Origin: Caenorhabditis remanei
Lineage: Eukaryota > Nematoda > Chromadorea > Rhabditida > Rhabditidae
Direction: 5' to 3'
DNA length: 64,000 bases
Assembly: GCF_010183535.1 (NCBI RefSeq)
Contig: NC_071332.1
Coordinates: forward strand, 124,001-188,000
Positions 56,180-64,000 of this stretch are shown here, piece by piece (positions within the stretch are counted from its first letter, which is position 1; every line of letters begins with the position of its first letter). A model generated the notes under the pieces. That model was given only the letters and a program-made list of their open reading frames with translations, made no database searches and was not told the DNA's origin. The translations under genes were made by a program, and so were the position numbers.

Positions 56180-58210
56180 CTAAGCAGAAGCCCGAGGTTG
56201 GTTACTCGGCGATCCGGGTTGTTGATCATGACCGATTGTCACTTTATTTTCTTTAGCCCGTCTTGGGAGGTACGGGCGGGTTCGTTGAGGTGGAGCCTTC
56301 GCTGGAGTTATCTGTTTGTGTAGATCCGAAGGAGTTCCGGCCGCTGGCGCGTCTTGGTCTTGACGTTCTTCCGCGGGAATCTCTAGCGGTATTAGGTGGT
56401 TCACTGACTTTTGAAAGACCTTCTGTCCGATTTTGACTTCAACGGCTCTCACCTTCCCATCTTTGGATGAGATTAACTTCTGAATGACCCCGATAGGCCA
56501 CATGTATCGAGCTACTTTCTCAGTGACGATTAACACTGTTGTACCTGGTGTAGGTGGGCTCTTGTTGTGCGCTGTTGACCGAGGCATGGATTCTCGGAGT
56601 AACACGTAATATTCATCGCTGAATACGTTCCAGAGGTTATCCCTGACAGCTGCTGTAGATTCGATTAATCTTCTTGTTAGTTTTTCTGTTTTTCCTGACT
56701 CTAGTACTTCCGATATTGTTTTTGCCGATTCTGGTAGTACCATCGACGATTGTGGGATCAAATAGTCGATGGGTCGGACTGGTTCGGCATCGGCTGTGTG
56801 GACTTTGTTGGCGGTTATAGGCCTGCAGTTGATGATACACTCAGTCTCAATTAAGAGACTTTCGAGCTCTAACAGCGAAACTGTTATTTTCTTCAGGCAT
56901 TTATATATCATGTTCTTTACCAAAGCCACCAGTCGTTCGTAAATTCCTCCTTTCCATGGTGAGAAGGGTGTAATAAACCGAATGTCTATTTCTTTATCCG
57001 CCAAGAATGAAGTCAACGTTAGACTTTTGTTGATGATTGTCTTGATATCAGTGTTCATCATTGAATATCCGAGTTTGAATGTCGGAGAGTTGTCCGATAG
57101 GATAGACTGAGGAACTCCCCTACGACCGAAATATCGTTTTAAAGCCATGATAAAACTGTGAGTGGTGTTGTCTTGGACGATTTCCAAGTGTATTGCCCGA
57201 GTGACAATACATGTGACTAGTAGTACCCAAATCTTTCCGTATTCATCCTTCGATTTGTATCTTAGAGGGCCGAGATAGTCGAGGCCCACGAAGGCGAACG
57301 GAGCCACGAGTTGGCTTCTTATAGACGGCAAGGTTTCTGCATACGGGTATTCGAAAGGAAGAGCGTGCATCCTTTGACATGTGACACATTGCCTCCGCAC
57401 CGCTCTGACGAGTATTCCAATTTTCCGTATCCAGTATTTTCGTTGGATGTCCGATATGACATCTTTCACTCCCTGATGTAGCAAGCTGGTATGTGATTCG
57501 ATAACCAGAAGGCGGGCGAGCTGGTGTGTGTGGATGATAATAATTGGTCTCTTCATCTCATCGGAGTGTCTGGGATGTCTCGAATTGACATATGGCCTGT
57601 TGTGTCGATATAAGCCGTCTGGAGAGAGCACTGGCTTAAGATGAGCAGGCGGTTCCTGCCCCATTCGCAACTTTGAATCCCGATAATGTTCCGCAATGAT
57701 AAAGGTTCTTGTGATCCTCCGTTTGGTCACTTCGTCCTTTTCTTTATCGGCGTCATCATATCTTTGCAGTGTCATTGATTGGTATGAGTACTGACAAGAC
57801 GGGAACCGATTGTTCCGACTTTTTATACAGCTGTGGACAAACCGAAGCACATAATTGCACGTAGTTGTCAACTTCCGCATGTCATTAGTTCTGGAATATG
57901 GCACGATTGACTCATATTTACATAATTCTTTCTCCTCCATGCTGTTGACAACTGCAGTTTCTGGTGAATCTTGGTTTGGAAGCTTGTTTAGTTCTCGAGA
58001 TAGAACTTTTTCTCCGTCATTCACCACGAATAGGTGAAACATTCGGGCATCTGGAGGCGTTGTTTCCAGAGTCTGAGGCCAATCTTCTTCAGGTCGCTCG
58101 AGGAAGGATGGTCCATGGTGCCATAGTTTGTTGACTTTCAATTCGGCTAAAGTGCATCCTCGAGAAGCAAACAAGCATCCTCGAGAAGCAAACAAGCGTA
58201 CGTATGGCAT
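56180..58210 (-). CDS. BEL/Pao pol polyprotein C-terminal part: integrase and DUF5641
   Basis: An uninterrupted frame of 676 codons. Early text (KLWHHGPSFL, EEDWPQ) is the linker after reverse transcriptase/RNase H in BEL pol. The integrase zinc site has the two His in ESHTSLLHQG and the two Cys in CVTCQR. The catalytic D-D-E is seen in VGLDYLGPL, ILSDNSPTF and WKGGIYERLV. A DUF5641 domain (NLWNVFSDEYYVLLRE and following) and a basic, Pro-rich tail end the protein. Gag, protease and reverse transcriptase are absent. The first codons contain a 21-bp tandem duplication (58154-58195) giving LFASRGC twice, at the junction with E2, so the native start is lost. The long intact frame suggests recent activity of the family. 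Confidence 0.88.
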   Translation of the reverse strand: MPYVRLFASRGCLFASRGCTLAELKVNKLWHHGPSFLERPEEDWPQTLETTPPDARMFHLFVVNDGEKVLSRELNKLPNQDSPETAVVNSMEEKELCKYESIVPYSRTNDMRKLTTTCNYVLRFVHSCIKSRNNRFPSCQYSYQSMTLQRYDDADKEKDEVTKRRITRTFIIAEHYRDSKLRMGQEPPAHLKPVLSPDGLYRHNRPYVNSRHPRHSDEMKRPIIIIHTHQLARLLVIESHTSLLHQGVKDVISDIQRKYWIRKIGILVRAVRRQCVTCQRMHALPFEYPYAETLPSIRSQLVAPFAFVGLDYLGPLRYKSKDEYGKIWVLLVTCIVTRAIHLEIVQDNTTHSFIMALKRYFGRRGVPQSILSDNSPTFKLGYSMMNTDIKTIINKSLTLTSFLADKEIDIRFITPFSPWKGGIYERLVALVKNMIYKCLKKITVSLLELESLLIETECIINCRPITANKVHTADAEPVRPIDYLIPQSSMVLPESAKTISEVLESGKTEKLTRRLIESTAAVRDNLWNVFSDEYYVLLRESMPRSTAHNKSPPTPGTTVLIVTEKVARYMWPIGVIQKLISSKDGKVRAVEVKIGQKVFQKSVNHLIPLEIPAEERQDQDAPAAGTPSDLHKQITPAKAPPQRTRPYLPRRAKENKVTIGHDQQPGSPSNQPRASA

Positions 58211-58218
58211 TTACGACA

Positions 58219-58686
58219 TGTTGAGGAGGTTTATAGGGCTGGTGGACCCAAACCACCTCAATGAGTGAGAGAGACAGTGACTTAGGAAACAAGACAACAT
58301 TTAATACAAACGGTTTATTATCGTACTCCCAAAGGTCGAGCACCTTGGTTAGAGAGTTCTTGGATCCGGTGCCATTGTTGCAGTTGTTGGGAGCACGTCC
58401 TCTTGATGGTGTAGAACTTCCGGTATGCGAGTAACTTCTGACGGTCGATCGGTGGATGGCTAACTTCCGATACTAATTGATTGCAAATCAATAGCTTACA
58501 TCGACAGTGACACGTAGCAAAGGTCATCCAGATGTGGGTATGTCGCACGTGTCACTCGGTTAGTGGGTTTAACCTTTGAGGGTAACAATAAGTTCACCGT
58601 TGTATATTTTAATAATAACGTAATAAAGTCTACGAGTTAGACGATACCAGTTGTGGAAATAATGATGGAGTATTATTTCCACGACA
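58219..58686 (-). repeat. 3' LTR of E2
   Basis: 468 bp, identical by eye to 60402-60869 (offset 2,183). Ends TG...CA on either strand. Confidence 0.92.
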
Positions 58687-58702
58687 CTGGGGGGAGGGAA
58701 TA

Positions 58703-58734
58703 GAACTTCCATAGTGGTAGCGTAATGGAAGTTC
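58703..58734. other. Hairpin beside E2 3' LTR
   Basis: GAACTTCCAT and ATGGAAGTTC form a 10-bp stem, with the same inner loop GTGGTAGCGT as in E1. At one stem position E1 has C-G and E2 has A-T, a compensated change. Confidence 0.85.
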
Positions 58735-60383
58735 GTCCCATTTTCTCTCAATAATAGAGTTTTTCTCGACAAGACGAGGGTTAGGCTGGTATCAAGATGG
58801 AATTGTCGAAGTAATCGATAGAATCGATTGTGACTGGATTTGATTTGCTTTTCTTTCTTCCATTTGAGTTGGCCTTTTTCTTGATATTATGCACAAGATC
58901 ACGAGTTGATCAGATACTTGTATACTCCGTAGTTGATAGTAGGTTTTCGGCTATTGATGACTGCAATATCCGAGCCTTTTACTGATTTTGGGAGGTCCCT
59001 TTATCGGAGAACACTTGCGGAAGTTGATCTGTAGCCTTCCTTGTCAGGTGCAAAGTGCTCCTGGTCCGTCTATCTTTCTTCTTTGCTGTTCCACTACTTT
59101 GGGCCCTTTCATGAGACAACAAATCGGATTGACTTTCGAAACCATCCTCAGAATGTCATCAGTGCGATGTTTCGGTGGAGTTTTCCAGGTGCCATGATGT
59201 GAGCTATACGATACATCCCCTGGATCTTCGCTGCCCGAGTTCTGACTGTTTTGAGTATCATCGCACCGTGATTATCACCGATTGTGTATTGTTTGTTTAT
59301 CATACAATTTATGATATCTTAGTGTTTTGACCAAGTGTCATTGTGCTCTTCTCTTGCTGTGGAACAATAATATTGCATCCAGTTCATGTTCACGAATTAA
59401 ACGTTGTTAAGCTTCAGTATGACCTCGATGGGCTATTTTAAAGTCGGATAGACCAAATCGTGACATCGAGCATTTGTTTTTCGTAGCTAGGCTCGGTTAT
59501 TTCCAAGTTGACATTCATCGTTTCTACGAATCAGGACGATTTCCTTTGTTTGGTGTTTTCATTCCAGTAAGGTATAATCCGATGAGTACTGATTGAATTT
59601 AGGCGCTTTGCGTAGTTGAGTGGGTATAATTGTTGAACAACGTTGTGTTCCGGTTTGATAGAACCACAATTGGTTTGAACTGGAAAGGTGCACAGTTCTT
59701 TTTTTGTTGTTGCCTCGTCCGTAAGCCGATGACAACTTTGATGATCGACCATGCAAGTCTTACAGCTGCGTAGATCGGATGCTTGCTGTGTCGTCGTTGT
59801 CGCGGAAATTCCACGTTTCGCTTTTGGCCAAATTCACCAGTGAATGACTGTCGAGATTTTCAAGTTGGAAGACATCCAAGATGTTGTCGTAGTCCAGATT
59901 GCATATTGTAGATGATGTACAGAAGCTACCTTCGATTAGGTGCGATGGGTGTTGTGCCACGATTCAGGCTAATTCAATGCGATCATTGATATAATGAATA
60001 GATTATAGTTATTCATGATGGGTAGGTACGAGACTTTTTCTTCAGAGAGAATGACCATACAGATTTAGTTGTGGTGGTTCATTTTGAAGGTCTGTTTCAC
60101 GATCAGAAACTTCTCTCGTCTCGCTAGGACAACGTCTACGATATGACGCCCTACCAGTGAACCGCATGTTGCCACTCGTTCGGATCCTACCCGAACCCAT
60201 ACAGCCACGTGTTGAGCAACAATTTTGCTATACGATAGCTTTCTTCGAATAAGAGTGATGTATCCTTCGAGTAAGGCGATCAGAAGTTTGATTTGAATAT
60301 ACCGTGCTCACGTTCGAATAACGCGGCTTTAGTTGAATTGGTTCCGAGCCCTGCATTCTCTCACCCCACCAAAGTTCGACTAA

Positions 60384-60401
60384 TTCCCGGTCGATGCACC
60401 A
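60384..60401 (-). other. Primer-binding site of E2 (tRNA-Gly)
   Basis: On the minus strand TGGTGCATCGACCGGGAA starts directly at the inner edge of the 5' LTR. It differs at one base from the complement of a tRNA-Gly 3' end and from the site at 5283-5300. Confidence 0.8.
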
Positions 60402-60869
60402 TGTTGAGGAGGTTTATAGGGCTGGTGGACCCAAACCACCTCAATGAGTGAGAGAGACAGTGACTTAGGAAACAAGACAACATTTAATACAAACGGTTTA
60501 TTATCGTACTCCCAAAGGTCGAGCACCTTGGTTAGAGAGTTCTTGGATCCGGTGCCATTGTTGCAGTTGTTGGGAGCACGTCCTCTTGATGGTGTAGAAC
60601 TTCCGGTATGCGAGTAACTTCTGACGGTCGATCGGTGGATGGCTAACTTCCGATACTAATTGATTGCAAATCAATAGCTTACATCGACAGTGACACGTAG
60701 CAAAGGTCATCCAGATGTGGGTATGTCGCACGTGTCACTCGGTTAGTGGGTTTAACCTTTGAGGGTAACAATAAGTTCACCGTTGTATATTTTAATAATA
60801 ACGTAATAAAGTCTACGAGTTAGACGATACCAGTTGTGGAAATAATGATGGAGTATTATTTCCACGACA
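60402..60869 (-). repeat. 5' LTR of E2
   Basis: The right-hand copy of the 468-bp LTR. It is followed on the plus strand by GTTAG (60870-60874), which matches the bases left of E1 at 55614-55618. Confidence 0.92.
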
Positions 60870-61277
60870 GTTAGTGTTGTAACCTCCCTTTTAAAGACCA
60901 GTTCATTTTACTATTTCCCTTCTTTCCTCTAGTCAAAACTATTTATTGTTATTACTAGTACTAATATCAAAATGGTCGTTTTCCGCGTTCCGAGAAAACT
61001 CATAAAACTTGACTTGGAAAAAGAATAATGACCGTATCCCCTGTATCCCACTGCCTGACCCCGTAAATCTACACTTGGAAAATGGAAAAGAAAACCTAAA
61101 ACGAAATGATTTTATTTCTTTGTAAAGTTGTGAATCATTCTTTGGTAATGGATAGTTTCACCCCGTTTCTTATCCAGTTTTTCTCGTAATTATGCCTCAT
61201 TTACAGTCTTTTATCTCACTTCATTCTCTCTATCTCTTTCTTATATATATACTTTATCCTACGAATCAAACTTCCAG
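60870..61277. other. Upstream region of chw-1
   Basis: About 400 bp between the retroelement and the chw-1 start, AT- and pyrimidine-rich, with TATATATA near 61243. The retroelement insertion therefore lies within likely promoter distance of chw-1. Confidence 0.5.
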
Positions 61278-63464
61278 ATGGCAAAAGAAGAGGATGAAAA
61301 GTGTCTCAAGTGCATATTCGTTGGCAACGCGGCCGTCGGAAAGACCTCAATGATAGTGAGCTACACAACTAACGCCTATCCACACAACTACGTGCCAACT
61401 GCTTTTGACAACTTTTCGGTTGTGGTTCTGGTTGATAAAAAACCGATACGTCTACAACTTCATGATACTGCTGGACAGGTTTGTGACTCACTGATATTTT
61501 GTGTTATTCTAGCGACTGGTCCCACTGATTTCATCGGCGAAGTTGCGGTTTCCATGAGTAGTTGACGGATTGATGTGATGTTTTCTGGAAATTATGAGCT
61601 TTTTTATGAAAATGAAATTATATATAAAACTTAAAATGTGGGCAACTACGCCAAATTCTATTAGGGATATTTGAATTTCTGAGATGTGAGAGTACAGAGA
61701 AGCTAGAGTTTCTGACTCTGCGTCTCTCTTTCTGATAATTTTGCAGAGACCCATATCTCAAAAACTAGAAGACCTAGCGTAACATTGTTAACTACAAAAA
61801 TGAAGCTCTCGACATTTTCTATTCATTGCAATTAAAGTGTCAAAAAGTAAACTAATATCTAATACCGAAAAATTGTGTCAAAGTTTTCCTATTTTCGCTA
61901 GAAAAATGAATTATTTTGTAGAAACATTTTTTTAAGACTCACCAAGATTCTTAAAATTATAAGGAAGTGATTGTACAGTAGTTGTCCGTACTGGCACACT
62001 GCTTGATGTAGCTTTGATTCTTTGAATATGTGGAGGTAGACGACGAACATTTGGTTGGTTGAAACGTCGAACGGGATACCTACAAAAGTCAAAATTTCAT
62101 ATGCCGTTCAAATATATTTCCGAAGTTACTCACCTCTGAAAACTAGCGAACCCTACTTGAGCCATCACTAAAACTACCAAAAAACTGGACAGGGAATACA
62201 TTTAAAAAAGCGCGGGGAAGTGAGCTATTCAAAATGAGATGTTCATTCGGATATACGGATCGTTTTATGGTAGACAAGAAATTCAAAAACAAACAATGTC
62301 CACCCTAGAGATGACAGGAGGAAGGGGTCGGATGTCAAATCGAAAATAGAGAGTGAGAAGTGCACAATGGCGCGCGCCGCCGGGTTTTTGGAGGATACCG
62401 GATGAGTTTGCGAACCGGCTCACCCGGAAACAATAAGATTTTGGCATTTCGAATAGAATAAGGGAGGTATAGCTGTTTTTTATGTATATGGGCATGAGTA
62501 TAGTATGCTCAGAGTCTGCCTTTTTAGTCTGAACATTTTACACTACTATACAGGATAGTCGCAAAGAAGTCTCCAAGAAAAGTGCACCTCCTCTAACTCG
62601 GTTCCTTTTGGTGTCAGCCGAATTTTGAAAACAGGCTCAGAACCATTACAAACTTCTGTAACTCGGTTTGTTTTGATGATAGTAGAATTTCGAAAATAGA
62701 TTCAGAATCCTCACGATGCCAGCTTCCCAACAATATACGACTTGTAACATACTTATATCTCAACTATATATTCAGAAATGATGGTTTTATCAGTTCTAAG
62801 TCGTTCCAATTCTGAAACGTACGGTTCTTATTCAGTATGAGTTGCTGGAACATCTCTATCCGTCAAACTTCCCCCCCCCCCCTCCCCACCAAACTCTCCC
62901 ATTCAAAATTCCTCAATTTCCCCATTTTTTCTGCAGTCCTCGTTCGACACTCTTCGCCCGCTGTGCTACACCGACGCTGACGTCTTCGTCATTGTTTATT
63001 CAGTCGTCGATTTACAATCGTTTGAAGATGTGTCACATCACTGGTATCCGGAAGTCACCAAAAGGAATCCTGGAACTAAATGTATACATTCCTTTTGAAT
63101 GAGAACTAGAAGGAAATGATTTCTGATAAATTTCAGTGATTCTCGTAGGAACTCAAGCTGATCAGAGGTGGCAAGTACGTGGGGATACTGTAACTCAGCT
63201 GCGTGGCAAGACGTTGGCAGATAGGATTGGAGCAGAGTTCTTTGAGTGCTCAGCTCTAACTCAACATAATTTGAAGCAGGTTCGTCTGAGATAATTACTT
63301 TTAGCCCACATCAAATGAATTGCTTCCAGATGTTTGACGCCGCCATCTTGGCCGGGCTCGAGGGGAAGAAAAGCAGAGAAAAGAAATCGACTTTCTACAC
63401 GAAATCTTCGAAAATAAAAGAGCGTGTTGCTAAATTTATCACTCGTACTCGTAATCTTATCTGA
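61278..63464 (+). CDS. chw-1: Rho-family GTPase, CHP/Wrch-1 orthologue
   Basis: Four exons give 207 residues: 61278-61478, 62937-63081, 63137-63279, 63330-63464. The P-loop reads GNAAVGKTS, switch [10 protein letters not shown], switch [16 protein letters not shown], then VGTQAD (NKXD equivalent; usual TKxD is changed) and ECSAL. The C-terminus is basic ([15 protein letters not shown]) without a CAAX box, as in Wrch-type proteins. Known: C. elegans CHW-1 is the single CHP/Wrch orthologue, with Ala at the position of Ras Gly12; the same Ala is seen here. It acts at membranes in polarity and migration signalling. TTCCAG directly precedes the ATG. The 1.46-kb first intron hosts a gene on the opposite strand. 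Confidence 0.9.
61600..61830. repeat. CTCTGCG-type palindromic repeat in chw-1 intron 1
   Basis: The centre reads ACAGAGAAGCTAGAG and CTCTGCGTCTCTCT. The right arm has CATATCTCAAAAACTAGAAG and CTACAAAAATGAAGCTCTCG. Limits are approximate. Confidence 0.6.
61932..62201 (-). CDS. Small secreted protein (71 residues) nested in chw-1 intron 1
   Basis: Two exons, 62201-62134 and 62079-61932, join in phase (68 + 148 nt) across a 54-bp intron with good borders (GTGAGT / TTTGTAG). The first 19 residues, [19 protein letters not shown], are a clean signal peptide. The mature part is basic and Cys-free, with dibasic RR pairs ([20 protein letters not shown]) followed by a Ser/Thr/Val-rich stretch and an end NFKNLGES. 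The dibasic sites recall peptide precursors, but there is no repeated or amidated (Gly-Lys/Arg) unit, so a neuropeptide role is only a guess. A donor-like GGTGAGT sits just before the stop, so a further exon is possible. Confidence 0.6.
62202..62936. other. Rest of chw-1 intron 1, upstream of the nested gene
   Basis: About 730 bp with no gene. A C run (62872-62882) and a C/T-rich stretch lie near the 3' splice site. Confidence 0.5.
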
Positions 63465-63921
63465 TTCTATTTTTTTGAAAACGTTTGTTGTATTGATAGC
63501 TTCTGTCTGTCCGCCACGGGTCTTCTCCATCCCTCTCTTTTTTCTCCGTTCGAATCGAATATTTTCACTTTTTGCATTATTAAACATCGAATAAAACTCC
63601 TTGCTCCGTGCGATTGTCTAGACAAAATTTTTTATTGCAAAGCAACATTTGCAGAAAAGTGGCTAGCCGAAAAAGAGAACGATCAAACAGCATTTCTTGA
63701 TTGAAAATTTTTTTCTCAAAACATTCAGATACTTCCTTCTTTCCGTTTTCTGGAGAAGAAGAACAAGTCAAAAAACCAAAGAAAAGTATCACGCTATGCC
63801 TTCATTCCTTTTTCTTCTCTCATTTTTTATGCGTCCACTAATTTTTCTTTTAGTTTTTTTCTGGTTGTTGATGACTAACATTTTAAAAAGGTATAATGTA
63901 GCGCACCAAAAAGTCTTTCAG
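63465..63921. other. Intergenic downstream of chw-1
   Basis: AT-rich 3' flank. The hydrophobic frame at 63798-63928 (MPSFLFLLSFFMRPLIFLL) is pyrimidine-driven and lacks other support. Confidence 0.4.
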
Positions 63922-64000
63922 TTCAACTGACCAGTTCAAAAAATCAGGAAGTTGTTGTGATGCAGGTGGAAGATGAGAATCTGACTTATACTTTTGAAGA
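63922..64000 (+). CDS. Possible first exon of a gene continuing past the window
   Basis: After a CTTTCAG acceptor at 63921 the sequence stays open to the edge in one frame, with an ATG at 63960 giving MQVEDENLTYTFE. The acidic, unbroken text and the acceptor suggest an SL-spliced start or an internal exon. Only 40-79 bases are visible, so the product cannot be named. Confidence 0.35.

Larger units (their letters stand above)
55619..58218 (-). mobile_element. BEL/Pao LTR retrotransposon E1, 5'-truncated
   Basis: The element lies on the minus strand. Its 3' LTR is 55619-56114 (496 bp), with terminal inverted repeats TGTCGCGAC and GTCGCGACA. The pol end (56180-58210) reads into it. The rest of pol, gag and the 5' LTR are missing, and at 58218/58219 element E2 begins. 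GTTAG (55614-55618) lies outside the LTR, and the same GTTAG lies outside the far end of E2 (60870-60874). Confidence 0.85.
58219..60869 (-). mobile_element. LTR element E2, non-coding, related to E1
   Basis: Two direct 468-bp LTRs, 58219-58686 and 60402-60869, looked identical when compared by eye, so E2 is young. On the minus strand the right LTR is 5' and is followed by a tRNA-Gly primer-binding site. The 1.7-kb interior has only short frames with stops and no recognisable gag or pol, so E2 is non-autonomous or decayed inside. The interior ends with a hairpin and a C tract before the left (3') LTR. Confidence 0.88.

Noticed and set aside
58318..58548. 76-codon frame present twice (again at 60501-60731)
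   Set aside because: It lies wholly in the LTR and is identical in both LTRs simply because the LTRs are; no retroelement protein resembles it.
1..64000. CRISPR arrays, operons with ribosome-binding sites or bacterial elements
   Set aside because: The sequence is clearly eukaryotic (spliced nematode genes); the repeats are palindromic transposon remnants or simple tandem repeats without regular unique spacers.

Overview
This window looks like nuclear DNA of a Caenorhabditis nematode other than C. elegans. The evidence is AT-rich non-coding DNA, many short introns with GTAAGT / TTTCAG borders, SL-type acceptors just before several start codons, and nematode-specific families (cuticle collagens, DUF229, ShK, MSP). 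It appears syntenic with C. elegans chromosome V. I recognise the col-12/col-13 collagen pair next to apc-10, plus pap-1 and chw-1. Gene models were built by reading splice sites and checking intron phase and exon-length arithmetic by hand. No search was run.

Layout. 1-2788 (-): a DUF229 (alkaline-phosphatase fold) gene running off the left edge. 4575-5117: an MSP-domain pseudogene, followed by a retroelement LTR with a tRNA-Gly primer-binding site. 5466-16094 (-): five tandem paralogues (A-E) of a secreted protein family I cannot name; 14006-14267 holds a small membrane protein gene. 16544-20545 (-): two nearly identical collagens exactly 3,000 bp apart, with decayed collagen fragments nearby. 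20978-22573 (-): apc-10. 23272-25346 (-): membrane-anchored RING/IBR protein. 25644-30110 (-): AAAP amino-acid transporter. 33149-34724 (+): SET-domain protein, tail to tail with an SLC6 transporter (34764-37315, -). 37372-37564 (+): a 46-residue ORF divergent from the SLC6 gene. 39397-43126 (+): poly(A) polymerase pap-1. 44746-46978 (-): SCPEP1-like serine carboxypeptidase. 47946-51083 (-): secreted double-Kunitz protein with a long coiled-coil tail. 52755-53167 (-): ShK gene 3' part, with a decayed ShK relic upstream. 55619-60869: composite BEL/Pao LTR retrotransposon. 61278-63464 (+): Rho-family GTPase chw-1, hosting in its first intron a small secreted-protein gene on the other strand. The start of another gene may lie at the right edge.

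How the parts relate. Housekeeping genes (apc-10, pap-1, chw-1) alternate with fast-evolving nematode gene families. The A-E cluster shares signal peptides, exon lengths, intron phases, a basic convertase-like site and a CEDIG-type motif, so it is the best candidate for an undescribed secreted system. The retroelement block is the most unusual non-genic structure. It has different LTR families at its two outer ends but one matching 5-bp target duplication, and each element carries a hairpin with a compensated base pair next to its 3' LTR. Introns and spacers are full of palindromic MITE-like elements, several sharing a common motif.
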